A stretch of 64,000 nucleotides of DNA from the NCBI GenBank assembly GCA_947495035.1, contig CANLXI010000010.1:124001-188000 (forward strand), in the 5' to 3' direction. Positions 34,603 to 44,233 of this stretch are shown in pieces. A program made the translations under genes and the position numbers. Positions within the stretch are counted from its first letter, which is position 1. Each line of letters starts with the position of its first letter. This stretch comes from an uncultured Granulosicoccus sp. Lineage in GTDB: Bacteria; Pseudomonadota; Gammaproteobacteria; Granulosicoccales; Granulosicoccaceae. The notes beneath the pieces are model-generated. The model saw only the letters and a program-made list of their open reading frames with translations, did no database searches and had not been told where the DNA came from.

Positions 34603-36816
34603 TCAGCCATCAGTCTCGATCCCGATAACCTGCTCCACCAGTGGATGCACCTGGAAGATCATCGTCGCCAGTGGTGGCAAGGTCAGATTTACCGAGTCGG
34701 GTCGGCCATGTGACGGAATGCTCGCCGCCATCACCTCCCCCAGATTACCCACACCACTGCCACCGTAGGCGGTACTGTCGCTGTTGAGTCGCTCGATATA
34801 TCGACCGGGTACAGGTACGCCGATTCGGTAGTTGTAATGCACCACAGGCGTGAAATTGCAGACAACAACGACAAGGTCTTCAGCGGCCTTTCCGTGCCGA
34901 ATGAATGCAACGACACCGTTGTCATTGTCCGTGCAATCGATCCACTCGAACCCTGATGAATCGCAGTCCCTTTCGTAGAGCCCCGGTGTGTTCCTGTACA
35001 GCCGATTCAGGTCCCGCACCAGCCTCTGCACGCCTGCATGTTGAGGATCATCCAGCAGATTCCAATCCAGCTCACCATCGTAGGCCCATTCGCGACCTTG
35101 CGCGAACTCCCCTCCCATGAACAGGAGCTTCTTGCCGGGATGCGCGTACATGAACGCGTAATACAACCGCAAATTGGCGAATTGCTGCCAGGCATCCCCT
35201 GGCATTCGTGCCAGCAGCGAGCCTTTGCCGTGCACCACCTCGTCGTGGGACAAGGGCAGAACGAAATTTTCAGTGAAGGCGTACAGCAGGCTGAAGGTGA
35301 TCTTGTCCTGATGAAATCGTCGATGAATCGGATCTTCCTTGAAGAAGCTCAGCGTATCGTGCATCCAGCCCATGTTCCACTTGTAGGTGAAACCCAGGCC
35401 GCCCAGATAGACAGGCCGAGACACCATTGGCCAGGCAGTGGATTCCTCAGCCATGGTCATCCCGCCGTGAGCATGCACCACCGTGTTCATCTGTTGAAGA
35501 AAGGCCACGACTGCCAGATTTTCGTTGCCTCCATGTTCGTTGGGTATCCACTCGCCATCTTCACGTGAATAATCCAGATAAAGCATTGATGCCACCGCGT
35601 CAACCCGCAATACATCGATGTGATATTCCTCTATCCAGAACAAGGCATTGGCAAGCAGGTAGTTCACTACCTCATTGCGCCCATAGTTGAAAATCAGAGT
35701 GCCCCAATCGCTATGCGCCCCCTGACGCGGATCGGCATGCTCGTACAGATGAGTGCCATCGAACTCACCAAGCCCATGGGTATCGCGAGGAAAGTGCGCA
35801 GGTACCCAGTCCAGAATCACACCAATGCCTTCGCGGTGACAGCGATCGATGAACATCTTGAACTCGTGTGGTGTACCAGAACGCCAGGTTGGCGCATACA
35901 TTCCGATGGGCTGATAACCCCATGAGCCATCGAACGGGTGTTCGGTAACCGGCAACAACTCGATATGGGTATAGCCCATCTCCTTTACATATGGCACCAG
36001 TTCATCGGAGAGTTCCTGGTAGCTCATCCATTGCGAGTACTCACCAGCCTTGCGTTTCCATGAGCCCAGATGCACCTCGTAGATGGACACCGGTGCATCC
36101 AGTGCGGTCGCGCTGGCCCGGTTTGCCAGGTAATCGCTATCGCCCCATTGCATCTCGATATCATCCGGGACAATGGAGGCGTTCCCCGGGGGCGGTTCGA
36201 AGTAGCGTCCAAAGGGATCAGCCTTGAGTGGCAACAAGGTGCCGTCGCGCCCCTTGATTTCGAATTTATACAACTCACCGGGCATCAGACCGGGAACGAA
36301 CAGATCCCAGGCCCCGCTATCAGGGTGTGCCCGCATGACATGTCGGCGACCATCCCAGTCGTTGAAAGGTCCGACGACACTCACACGCCGGGCATTGGGT
36401 GCCCAGACGGCAAAGTGTACGCCGGTGACACCATCGCATTCCATGACTTTGGCACCCAGCTTGTCGTAGAGCTTCAGATGGGTACCCTCACCCATCAGAT
36501 ATCGGTCCATGTCACCCAGCAGTGATGGAAATCGATAGGGGTCATCGATCGTGCAGTACTCCTGACCTGTATGCACACGTAGACGGTAACCGTTGGTGGC
36601 AGGAAGCAAAGTGGCTTCGAACAATCCGGGATGCCTCATCGACATGTCGGCCAATACCGAGCCCCGATGATCTACCACCTCGACCGCGTCAGCCTGTGGT
36701 TGCAGCGTACGCACCACGACGTGCCTGTTCTCGGAATGCGGCCCCAACACCGCAAACGGATCATGATGATCTCCACGGGAAACAGCCTCCACGGTCTCTC
36801 TGTCGACAACGGTCAT
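34603..36816 (-). CDS. glgB: 1,4-alpha-glucan branching enzyme
   Basis: GlgB makes the alpha-1,6 branches of glycogen. The 737-residue protein has the full GH13 architecture: an N1 carbohydrate-binding domain, the CBM48 domain (about 125-210, [25 protein letters not shown]), and the catalytic barrel with the nucleophile Asp in [16 protein letters not shown], the acid Glu in [11 protein letters not shown] and [17 protein letters not shown]-terminal beta-sandwich completes it. It lies 12 bases downstream of glgC, forming a glycogen operon. No glgA, glgX or glgP is in the window. Confidence 0.97.
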   Translation of the reverse strand: MTVVDRETVEAVSRGDHHDPFAVLGPHSENRHVVVRTLQPQADAVEVVDHRGSVLADMSMRHPGLFEATLLPATNGYRLRVHTGQEYCTIDDPYRFPSLLGDMDRYLMGEGTHLKLYDKLGAKVMECDGVTGVHFAVWAPNARRVSVVGPFNDWDGRRHVMRAHPDSGAWDLFVPGLMPGELYKFEIKGRDGTLLPLKADPFGRYFEPPPGNASIVPDDIEMQWGDSDYLANRASATALDAPVSIYEVHLGSWKRKAGEYSQWMSYQELSDELVPYVKEMGYTHIELLPVTEHPFDGSWGYQPIGMYAPTWRSGTPHEFKMFIDRCHREGIGVILDWVPAHFPRDTHGLGEFDGTHLYEHADPRQGAHSDWGTLIFNYGRNEVVNYLLANALFWIEEYHIDVLRVDAVASMLYLDYSREDGEWIPNEHGGNENLAVVAFLQQMNTVVHAHGGMTMAEESTAWPMVSRPVYLGGLGFTYKWNMGWMHDTLSFFKEDPIHRRFHQDKITFSLLYAFTENFVLPLSHDEVVHGKGSLLARMPGDAWQQFANLRLYYAFMYAHPGKKLLFMGGEFAQGREWAYDGELDWNLLDDPQHAGVQRLVRDLNRLYRNTPGLYERDCDSSGFEWIDCTDNDNGVVAFIRHGKAAEDLVVVVCNFTPVVHYNYRIGVPVPGRYIERLNSDSTAYGGSGVGNLGEVMAASIPSHGRPDSVNLTLPPLATMIFQVHPLVEQVIGIETDG

Positions 36817-36828
36817 GGCAATGTCCTT

Positions 36829-38103
36829 TTATCGTACGCTGTGCAGGCTTTGTCCCAACATATCCGGCGTCACCAGCACCACGCCCTTGTCTGTCACGCG
36901 AAAGCCGCGTGCTCTGTCCTGCTCATGGTCCTCACCAATGACCGTATTCTCAGGCAAGTGACAACCTCGATCGATGATGGCCTTTTGAATGCGGCAATGA
37001 CGCCCGACCTCGACATCTGGCAACAGCACCGAATCGGTCACTGTCGAATACGAATGCACCGTGACATTGGAGAACAACAGCGAGCGGTTGATTCTTGCAC
37101 CTGATATGACGCACCCCCCCGACACCATGGAATCGTGCGCTTCTCCGCGCCTGTCATCGTCATTGAATACGAATTTTGCCGGTGGCAGTTGCGTCTGATG
37201 CGTCAGGATCGGCCATTCCTGATCGTACAGGTTCAATTGAGGTTCCACAGATACCAGTTCCATATGCGCCTCCCAGTACGCGTCCAGCGTTCCGACATCC
37301 CTCCAGAAAGCCTGTTTACCGGTGTCCGCATCACGGAATGGGTAGGCAAACACATTGTTGTTTTCGATCATCGACGGAATGATGTCGTTACCGAAATCGT
37401 GCTGTGAGTCCTCGCTGTCCGCATCCGCAATCAATTGGTCGAAAAGAAACTGCGTATTGAAGATATAGTTACCCATCGAGGCAAGGGTCAGTGCGTCATT
37501 GCCGGGAATGGGCGTCGGGTGATCCGGCTTTTCATCAAAACGCAGCACACGACTATCCTCGTTCACCGTCATGACGCCAAACGAACCGGCTGCTTCGGCA
37601 ATGGGGACTTCCAGGCAAGAGACGGTCATATCCGCCTCGTTGGCCACGTGAAAAGCCAACATGGGTCCATAGTCCATCTTGTAGATATGATCGCCGGAGA
37701 GCACCAGCACGTAATCGGGTTTATGCGTTCGGATGATATCCAGATTCTGATAGATGGCATCAGCGGTGCCGGAATACCACTCGTCCCCCGTGCGTTGTGA
37801 TGCAGGAAGCACCTCCACGAACTCACCCAGTTCGCTCTGGAAGTTGCTCCACCCTCGCACCAGATGGCGTACGAGAGAGTGCGACTTGTATTGAGTGAGC
37901 ACTCCAATACGACGTATTCCCGAATTGACACAGTTCGACAACGGAAAATCGATGATGCGACATTTTCCGCCAAAGGGCACCCCCGGCTTGGCTCGCCAGT
38001 CCGTCAACTCATACAGCCGCGAACCACGCCCGCCTGCCAACACCAATGCCAGCGTCTTTTTTGTCAGACGACTAACGTAGCGAGAATCCTGATCAATTGC
38101 CAT
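36829..38103 (-). CDS. glgC: Glucose-1-phosphate adenylyltransferase
   Basis: GlgC makes ADP-glucose, the committed step of glycogen synthesis, under allosteric control. I chose ATG 38103 (424 residues); the open frame reaches 38307 but the added part has no family character. Visible are the nucleotide-binding [43 protein letters not shown], the metal/ADP-glucose [16 protein letters not shown], and a C-terminal left-handed beta-helix ([14 protein letters not shown]). The operon glgC-glgB follows the mannitol dehydrogenase gene on the same strand after 134 bases. Confidence 0.96.
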   Translation of the reverse strand: MAIDQDSRYVSRLTKKTLALVLAGGRGSRLYELTDWRAKPGVPFGGKCRIIDFPLSNCVNSGIRRIGVLTQYKSHSLVRHLVRGWSNFQSELGEFVEVLPASQRTGDEWYSGTADAIYQNLDIIRTHKPDYVLVLSGDHIYKMDYGPMLAFHVANEADMTVSCLEVPIAEAAGSFGVMTVNEDSRVLRFDEKPDHPTPIPGNDALTLASMGNYIFNTQFLFDQLIADADSEDSQHDFGNDIIPSMIENNNVFAYPFRDADTGKQAFWRDVGTLDAYWEAHMELVSVEPQLNLYDQEWPILTHQTQLPPAKFVFNDDDRRGEAHDSMVSGGCVISGARINRSLLFSNVTVHSYSTVTDSVLLPDVEVGRHCRIQKAIIDRGCHLPENTVIGEDHEQDRARGFRVTDKGVVLVTPDMLGQSLHSVR

Positions 38104-38237
38104 ACATGAATCCTTCTGTTTCCAGTCAGTGGTTATCGAACATTTGCCAACGGATGTCGAGTGAGTTTGCCAGCCCTGTTTGCATGTCACATGACCCACC
38201 GCTGATGGTTCACGGTGGTTTCTTGAGGGAGTGGCTA

Positions 38238-39761
38238 CTACTCTGGCATGACATACAAAGTCCCTTCCAGATAGCGACGCAGCGTACTCTCGGTACCGTC
38301 TGCCCACAGAGCCTTCAAGGCACGCGTGAACGGTTGGCTGAAGAGCCTGACGTGAGCCAGATCCCCGTAAATTTCACGCATGCCAAGCCAGGCCCCCGGA
38401 TCAGAGCGAGCTGCACGAGCGCGCTCGACAAGGTGACCCCAGGAAGGGTCGTTGGCTTCGATAACGGCGCCACTTTCCGTCTCGCCAAAGCAGTAGCGGC
38501 ACCACAGAGCTGAAGCGAGTGCCAGCCCCTCTACGCTATCGCCCTCGGTCGTGCGATCGATGATGCTGGGTACGATGAACTTTGGCTGCCTGTTCGATCC
38601 GTCCAGACACAGGCGCCGCACGGTATCCACCACGTGCGGATTGCGGAAGCGCGATACGATCGCCGCATAGTAGGCTTCAAGGTCAGTATCGGGTACAGGC
38701 GGTACGATGGGTAGAATCTCCTCGCGTTCCACCCTGTCCAGAAAGCCGCTAATCAGTGGATGTGCCATGGCGTCCCCCGAGCCTTCGATGTCGAGCAACC
38801 CGGCCGGGTAGGCAATCAGGGCGTGTCCGCCATTGAGGATGCGAATTTTCATGGTCTCGAATGGCGTCACATCTTCCACGAATTGAACGCCAACGGCCTC
38901 CCACCGAGGGCGACCGTCCACGAACTTGTCTTCAAGTACCCACTGCAGGTAGTCCTCACAGAATACCGGCGCTGCATCGGCTATACCCAACTTGTCGGCG
39001 ACAAGACGTCGCTCCCTGTCGCCGGTGGCGGGGGCAATCCGGTCAACCATCCCGTTGGGAAAACTCGAATGCGCATCGATCCACAGCGCCAGCGCGGGTT
39101 CAACCAGGCTCGCCATGCCGACCACGGCACGCCGAGTCACCATACCGTTATGTGGCAGATTGTCGCAGGACATCACGGTGAAGGCCTGCTGACCTCTGTT
39201 CCGCCGTGTTCTCAGCGCTCGTGTAATCAGTCCGAATACCGTGGAGGGTGAATCGAAATTCGTGGCATCCGCCTTGATCGCCGGGTGTTGCGCATCAAAC
39301 AGGCCACTCTCAGCGTCTACAAAGTAACCCCCTTCGGTTACCGTCAGTGACACGATACGAATCGCCGGATTCTCCAGTGCCGCCAGAATGGCCGCGCTGT
39401 CAGCCGGTGGCAGGTAATCGATCATGACTCCGGTGACGCGGGAATCACTTGTGGTTGCAGATTGCGCAGTCACCGTGCCCAACCAATCCTGGCTCATCAG
39501 CTGATCGCGCGCCTGCGCATCACCAGGCATGACGCTCGCGCCAATGACGGCCCAGTCAAGGTCACGTCCCTCGTTCATCAGAGCGTCCAGATAGATACCT
39601 TGATGGGCCCGATGAAAGTTGCCCACGCCAAAATGCACGATTCCGGCGGACAATGAATCTCGCCCATAGCAAGGTCGAGCAACCGCTTCGGGCAGGTCGT
39701 CAAGCGTCTCCAATGAGAGCGATACCCCCCTGGCCCGCACAGTTGTCTCGTCCGTTGTCAT
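38238..39761 (-). CDS. mtlK: Mannitol 2-dehydrogenase family oxidoreductase
   Basis: A 507-residue long-chain polyol dehydrogenase that most closely recalls MtlK, which oxidises D-mannitol to D-fructose with NAD. The N-terminal motif is [21 protein letters not shown], then [11 protein letters not shown] and SLTVTEGGY. The active site is the K-x4-N-x2-H pattern in [15 protein letters not shown], plus the Asn in [11 protein letters not shown]. Fructuronate reductase is a paralogous alternative and cannot be excluded, as a mannonate dehydratase is nearby. The neighbouring sorbitol/mannitol-type binding protein (41696) favours mannitol. Confidence 0.88.
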   Translation of the reverse strand: MTTDETTVRARGVSLSLETLDDLPEAVARPCYGRDSLSAGIVHFGVGNFHRAHQGIYLDALMNEGRDLDWAVIGASVMPGDAQARDQLMSQDWLGTVTAQSATTSDSRVTGVMIDYLPPADSAAILAALENPAIRIVSLTVTEGGYFVDAESGLFDAQHPAIKADATNFDSPSTVFGLITRALRTRRNRGQQAFTVMSCDNLPHNGMVTRRAVVGMASLVEPALALWIDAHSSFPNGMVDRIAPATGDRERRLVADKLGIADAAPVFCEDYLQWVLEDKFVDGRPRWEAVGVQFVEDVTPFETMKIRILNGGHALIAYPAGLLDIEGSGDAMAHPLISGFLDRVEREEILPIVPPVPDTDLEAYYAAIVSRFRNPHVVDTVRRLCLDGSNRQPKFIVPSIIDRTTEGDSVEGLALASALWCRYCFGETESGAVIEANDPSWGHLVERARAARSDPGAWLGMREIYGDLAHVRLFSQPFTRALKALWADGTESTLRRYLEGTLYVMPE

Positions 39762-39797
39762 GGAGATGCCTCACGTCAAGTGTCAGAATCGTTGACA

Positions 39798-39825
39798 AGT
39801 GATGCGGTATGGCTACCGCATCACT
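39798..39825 (-). terminator. Hairpin between the NCS1 permease and mannitol dehydrogenase genes
   Basis: AGTGATGCGGTA (39798-39809) and TACCGCATCACT (39814-39825) form a perfect 12-base-pair stem with a TGGC loop (four bases). It lies 33 bases after the permease stop and 37 bases before the mtlK start, both leftward. No T-tract follows on the minus strand, so it may attenuate or process the transcript rather than fully terminate it. Confidence 0.5.
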
Positions 39826-39857
39826 CGGTTCACTGCTCTTTCGTGCAATCTGCCTGA

Positions 39858-41630
39858 TTACGTCGCTGGGGCAGCCTGCATCGGACCGGTAGAGGCGTGA
39901 TCACCCTTCTGCATTGCCTTGGATCGTTGTAGATCCCACCAGGCAAAGACAAAATAGATCAGCGTGCACCAGATGGTTACGCTATAGAACATCTCCCTGT
40001 TGACATAGTAGGCGTAAAGATCCGGGCTGTTGAACAGCACGCGCCAGGCTAACACCGCCGGCACGACCAGACCGACCAGGATCCACACCGCTCGAATTCC
40101 CTTTGTCAGCGTGGATGTGTCCTTGACATCGACATGGGTTTCCGTCGCCGCCAATCTGGCATGGTATTCCTCGACCTTCCTGTTGAACTCCTGCTCCCGC
40201 TGCTCCGCTTCCGGGTAGCTCTCGCCGGCGCCCGCTGCCTTCGCCAACAGGGTGTAGCAGACAATCGCGACCATCCAGGTCGGCAGGAACAGGTATACGA
40301 AATACAGGATACCGGTGGCATTCAGCCCGAAGCCGAACACCAGACAGATCGCCCAGGTTATCAGCGCCGGTTTGTTGTCCCTGAGCCCCTTCAGGCGGTG
40401 CCAATTGCTCTTGAGGCCGAGCCGAGGAAAGACATGCTGTTCGGCGAATACGATACCGCCAATTGGTACGAGTACGAGTCCTGCGTAGGCCAGAATAGGC
40501 AGGATCTGGCGGTAGATGAACGGGAAGCAGCTGCCGACGACGACCACAGCCCCGACGGCAAGCGTCACTTTCTGGCGCGGAACCTTGGGGAATACCGCTT
40601 GAGCTGCAAGACCTGCGCGATAGAGATTCGGATTGGCCGTTGTCCATCCCGCGATGATGACGATGACAAAACCGGTGGCACCCAGCGCGTAGTAGGCAAC
40701 ATCCCCCGGTGACACCACTGCAATGCTCAGCTTCATCATGGACGCCGTCGCGGCCCCCATCAGTGCGGCAGAAATCCAGGCAACGTAATGACCGAACATC
40801 ATGCCGGTTGCAGTGCAAAGACCGTAAACCGACTTCTTCGCATAACGCAGCATCGCCATATCAACCAGACCGAAATGCGCGAAGGTGTTCGCCGCCCAGG
40901 CGAAACCAATCACTTCCACCAAACCGATCCCGGGCTGCCCTTCAGCATTGATGCCGGTAAAGACAGTCGCGCCCGCGAGGTTCACGAATTCGGAGAAACT
41001 GGCCAGCGTTGTATATCCGGTCAGAGTTTCATTCAACGCCGGTATCAGTACCATGCCACCAGCCGTGAACATCACCATCAGCCAGGGTGTGCAAATGGTG
41101 GCAAACTCGGCCACCACGTTGAAACCGTAGTAAGCCACTACCACCGCTATCACGCTTGCCGAGGCGGCAATGGCGGCGAAGGCAAGATTGCTGGGATACG
41201 GATAGATCTGCGGTGGGATATCGAACAGTACCCGAACCGCGGTCGCCGACACCGTGATCATGGCTGCCGAAATGGCCGCGAATATCAATACATTCGCGCC
41301 ATTGTAAATCCGCGAGGTCATATCCCCAAGGTGATATTCGATATAGGTGTACAGGCTGAGCCGGGTCTTGACCGCGATCGGCGCGGTGATCAGCCAGAAG
41401 CTCATGGCGGCAAGTGTGTTGCCGATGAGGAGCCCGAGCAGGATATCCTGGATGCTGGCGCCCATCGCCACGAAGGCAGCACCGATGACAAACTCGGTTG
41501 CGGCGACGTGTTCTGCGCCATAAAGTCCAAGGAAATGTTTGGGCCCGTGTAGCCGGTGTTTTGGCACGGGTAGCAATTCGTCGTCCATCTCCGATATGGA
41601 GTGACCTTGATCGGTTGCTGTATCTACCAT
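39858..41630 (-). CDS. NCS1-type purine/cytosine permease-like transporter
   Basis: A 590-residue membrane protein of the nucleobase:cation symporter-1 fold: about twelve helices in residues 35-470, with VAATEFVIGAAFVAMGASIQD, LYTYIEYHLGDMTSRIYNGANV (shown in part) and VIIAGWTTANPNLYRAGLA typical of the group. After residue 470 there is an unusual charged, probably coiled stretch (EAEQREQEFNRKVEEYHARL) followed by two further helices. ATG 41630 has AGGAGAG nine bases upstream and is preferred over ATG 41666. The substrate is unknown; its place between a mannitol-type binding protein and mannitol dehydrogenase is odd for a nucleobase transporter. Confidence 0.78.
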   Translation of the reverse strand: MVDTATDQGHSISEMDDELLPVPKHRLHGPKHFLGLYGAEHVAATEFVIGAAFVAMGASIQDILLGLLIGNTLAAMSFWLITAPIAVKTRLSLYTYIEYHLGDMTSRIYNGANVLIFAAISAAMITVSATAVRVLFDIPPQIYPYPSNLAFAAIAASASVIAVVVAYYGFNVVAEFATICTPWLMVMFTAGGMVLIPALNETLTGYTTLASFSEFVNLAGATVFTGINAEGQPGIGLVEVIGFAWAANTFAHFGLVDMAMLRYAKKSVYGLCTATGMMFGHYVAWISAALMGAATASMMKLSIAVVSPGDVAYYALGATGFVIVIIAGWTTANPNLYRAGLAAQAVFPKVPRQKVTLAVGAVVVVGSCFPFIYRQILPILAYAGLVLVPIGGIVFAEQHVFPRLGLKSNWHRLKGLRDNKPALITWAICLVFGFGLNATGILYFVYLFLPTWMVAIVCYTLLAKAAGAGESYPEAEQREQEFNRKVEEYHARLAATETHVDVKDTSTLTKGIRAVWILVGLVVPAVLAWRVLFNSPDLYAYYVNREMFYSVTIWCTLIYFVFAWWDLQRSKAMQKGDHASTGPMQAAPAT

Positions 41631-41695
41631 CGGTTTACCCTCTCCTGATTGATGATTGTTCGACACACAGCCATCCGGCAGCGTGTCGATCCCTG

Positions 41696-43012
41696 TTACC
41701 GGTTAAGCATCTCGACTCGGACCATCTGTTTCTCGGTTACCCACTGAGAGTTCTTGAGCGCATCTTCAATGGTGGCAGCGTCCTCCAGAACGTCGGCGAA
41801 CTGTTGGCCGACCGCAGTTGCAATTCCCGTGAACTCGGGAAAGGCCACGAATTGCACTCCGGTGTAAGGCACCTCTTCTACCGTTGGTGCCGTCGGGTCC
41901 GCCGATTCGATGCTGGCGAGCGTCATGGCGGCAAATGGAACCTTCTGATACTCAGGGTTTTCATACAAGGACTTGCGAGTTCCCGGTGGCACGCTGGCCC
42001 ACCCGTCAATCTCTGCAACCAGGGCAAGGTAGTCTTTCGATGTTGCCCAGGCCACGAATTTCTTCGCAGATTCCTGTCTGTCGGTGCTTGTGGGAATGGC
42101 CAGCGCCCAGGCCCACAGCCAATTGGCTCTCTTACCCAAACCGTTGTCGGGTGCCATGGCGAAACCCACGGAGTCGGCAACAGTAGAATCCTCGTTCATC
42201 ACGAACTGACCGGCGGCTGTAGCATCTATCCAGATGGCGCACTGGCCCTGTTGAAACAACGCCAGATTTTCCTGGTAGCCCTTGGAATGGGCATCCACCG
42301 GACCGTACTTCGATAGCAATTCTGCATAGGTGGTCAGAGCGCTGTTCCAGGCTTCACTATCGAGCTGGGGTTGCCAGTCCATGTCAAACCATCTGGCACC
42401 AAATGAATTCGCCATGGATGTCACTAGCGCCATGTTTTCTCCCCAGCCAGCCTTGCCTCGCAGACAGATCCCGGAAACACCCTGTTCCCGATCCGTCAAC
42501 GCACTGGCAGCCTCTATGATGAAATCCCAGGTAGGCTCCTCCGGCATTTCCAGGTCCGATGCCTCGAACAAGTCAGTGCGATACATCGTGAAGGAAGACT
42601 CTCCATAGAATGGCGCTCCGTACAGCACCCCGTCGTACGACAAACCGGCTCGAATTGGCGGTAGAAGGTCGCCAATATCATAGCCACCCGGTAGATCATC
42701 CAACGGCACCAACCAGTCCCGCTCCGCCCAGATGGATGCTTCATAGGTACCTATCGTGACCACATCGAACTGGCCGCCGCCGGTGGCTATGTCTGTTGTC
42801 GCACGTTGACGCAAGGTGTTTTCATCAAGCGTCACCCATTCCACGGTAATGTCAGGGTTGGCTTTTGTAAAATGTTCCGTCAAGCCCTGCATACGAACCA
42901 TGTCGCCATTATCGACGGTTGCAATGGTAATCGTTTCAGCCATCGCAGCTGAAAAGGTTGTGCTGAGAGCAAGACACGCGATCGGCATTGATGTGATACG
43001 TGTGGTTTTCAT
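41696..43012 (-). CDS. Extracellular solute-binding protein, sorbitol/mannitol type
   Basis: A family 1 solute-binding protein of 438 residues with signal peptide MKTTRITSMPIACLALSTTF...AMA. ATG 43012 has a strong AGGAGG nine bases upstream, which excludes the longer frame to 43198. The mature domain (ETITIATVDNGDMVRMQGL, FDVVTIGTYEASIWAERDWL, GAPFYGESSFTMYRTDLF) is of the SmoE/MtlE kind that delivers sorbitol or mannitol to an ABC permease. No ABC permease or ATPase gene is adjacent: the next gene on the strand is an NCS1 permease. It either serves a transporter elsewhere or has lost its partners. Confidence 0.87.
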   Translation of the reverse strand: MKTTRITSMPIACLALSTTFSAAMAETITIATVDNGDMVRMQGLTEHFTKANPDITVEWVTLDENTLRQRATTDIATGGGQFDVVTIGTYEASIWAERDWLVPLDDLPGGYDIGDLLPPIRAGLSYDGVLYGAPFYGESSFTMYRTDLFEASDLEMPEEPTWDFIIEAASALTDREQGVSGICLRGKAGWGENMALVTSMANSFGARWFDMDWQPQLDSEAWNSALTTYAELLSKYGPVDAHSKGYQENLALFQQGQCAIWIDATAAGQFVMNEDSTVADSVGFAMAPDNGLGKRANWLWAWALAIPTSTDRQESAKKFVAWATSKDYLALVAEIDGWASVPPGTRKSLYENPEYQKVPFAAMTLASIESADPTAPTVEEVPYTGVQFVAFPEFTGIATAVGQQFADVLEDAATIEDALKNSQWVTEKQMVRVEMLNR

Positions 43013-43187
43013 CTTCGGTCCTCCTGGAGATGTGAAAGCACTTTGATCGTTACGAGAGGCAATGAGAGCGCTCGGCCGGCGACGGGACAGGCCTACTCGG
43101 CAGGTCTCCGCCTGCGGAATCGGACGAGAAATGTAGTGTTCTCGGTAAGCCCTGCACATCGATGATCGTTCCTCACAGAAACTGTTA

Positions 43188-43661
43188 TCACCGGGCACAA
43201 CCTGAACATACGCTCGTCAAAACAGTCAAACCAGTACATAACTGCTCGATATCGGTACAACCCTGCAAGTTGCCGGTTCGCAATGAAGTCAGTTGGTACG
43301 CTTGACGAGGACACACCAACGGCCTCGAGGACACGCTTGGCTGCGTATCGGAAACTGCTGCGCAAGAGACAAGACTACCGTACCCTTTCACGTAGTCGCT
43401 ACGGGTAGTCACTCATTGACACCCGCTCGGAAACGCATCGCGTTGTCGCTCTTGCGCGAAACAGATCCATTCACAGGTGAGCGGTACGATGAAAAACTCT
43501 CGCCATACGAGTAATTCATCGAAAATTTTCCAACGATCACGTGGTGCATCAATCTTCGATATGACGGCGACCACATCCTGCGGACCTGGCATACCGAAAT
43601 GCAGATATGGAAAAACCCACGTTAGGCCTATTCTGGCAGGAGGCGTTACGGAATGATGCAT
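43188..43661 (-). pseudogene. Photolyase-like remnant, frameshifted
   Basis: The frame at 43413-43661 contains FPYLHFGMPGPQDVV and, 20 residues on, IFDELLVWREFF. These resemble the FAD-binding domain of DNA photolyases, where a (S)PYLHFG motif is followed by a DEL-WRE(F/L) motif. The sequence then degenerates, and a different frame (43188-43412) gives DYVKGYGSLVSCA, resembling the DY...YxSLPxWA pattern that follows in photolyases. No single frame joins them and the N-terminal half is missing. It is a decayed fragment; which photolyase class it came from is unclear. Confidence 0.45.
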
Positions 43662-43678
43662 AGTCAGGGATGACCTTG

Positions 43679-43774
43679 CTAGCTGCCCACAAAGGCACTC
43701 AGGTCATCCACCACAAGAGCCGCAGCAGACCTGGCGATGTGATCGCGGGCCTTCCGCCGATCGATCAGCTCGCT
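43679..43774 (-). pseudogene. Unassigned 31-codon fragment with coding-like codon use
   Basis: Between two in-frame stops the minus strand reads SELIDRRKARDHIARSAAA followed by LVVDDLSAFVGS, with G/C-ending codons typical of real genes here. There is no start or ribosome-binding site. It could be the 3' end of a lost gene; the ending recalls HAD phosphatase C-termini, and an N-terminal photolyase scrap is another option. I cannot assign it. Confidence 0.25.
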
Positions 43775-43897
43775 CTAGCACGCGCAGAAAGCGCAAGCCA
43801 CAGGATTTGACAACCCGCTCGGGGGAGTATGACGTCTCCAGAATGAACTCGAGAAGTCCAAATGCGGCTACGTCACCGGACAGGGGAATTGAAGTAG

Positions 43898-44089
43898 ATC
43901 GGATTCGATCCCCTGTTCTCGATCAATCACACCCTGGCCATGCACCGTGCCAATGTCAATCGCCTGGTTCATTGCCTCTGCTGCACCACCAGGAAACCCG
44001 AGGCACTGGTGCAACATCAGCGGATCCATCTAGCCAACCACAATCGGATTATTCGGCAGAAGCAGAGAGCAAGGGGTCCGGTGATGTGA
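43898..44089 (+). pseudogene. Possible transposase C-terminal remnant (IS1-like pattern)
   Basis: After an in-frame stop at 43895 the plus strand runs 63 codons to a stop at 44087. It reads DPLFSINHTLAMHRANVNRL, then VHCLCCTTRKPEALVQHQ and IHLANHNRIIR. The layout (N-H-x-x-A-M-x-R, RLV, CTTRK, then HN near the end) resembles the C-terminal region of IS1-type transposases, where this helix carries the last conserved residues. The catalytic domain, inverted repeats and target duplications are not seen. The match is from memory and moderate only. Confidence 0.33.
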
Positions 44090-44171
44090 CAGATCAAGCA
44101 ACAATACAATTCAAGTACTTCTTGACGAACCATCGAACACATCGAACACATCGATCGAAGTCAGTTTTCAG

Positions 44172-44202
44172 TTGCTCCGGTGTAAAAAATACACCGGAGC
44201 AA
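44172..44202 (-). terminator. Perfect hairpin after the CHRD lipoprotein gene
   Basis: TTGCTCCGGTGTA (44172-44184) and TACACCGGAGCAA (44190-44202) form a 13-base-pair stem around an AAAAA loop (TTTTT on the minus strand). It lies 31 bases after the stop of the leftward CHRD gene. The T-tract is missing on both sides, but stem strength and position support a terminator, possibly bidirectional. Confidence 0.6.
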
Positions 44203-44233
44203 ATTTCACTACATGAAGGATTTTTCGACAGGA

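Larger units (their letters stand above)
43013..44233. other. Gene-poor region with decayed gene fragments
   Basis: About 1.2 kb without an intact gene. The minus strand holds photolyase-like and unassigned fragments (43188-43774); the plus strand holds a transposase-like scrap (43898-44089). Codon use in the rest is unlike the neighbours, with many stops in all frames. A run of short direct repeats (ATCGAACAC twice, then ATCGATCG) lies at about 44132-44158. This is best read as a site of old insertions and deletions between the mannitol genes and the CHRD lipoprotein gene. Confidence 0.55.

Noticed and set aside
44132..44158. A CRISPR-like or satellite repeat
   Set aside because: Only two to three copies of a nine-base unit without spacers occur, too few and too short for a CRISPR array or a functional iteron set.
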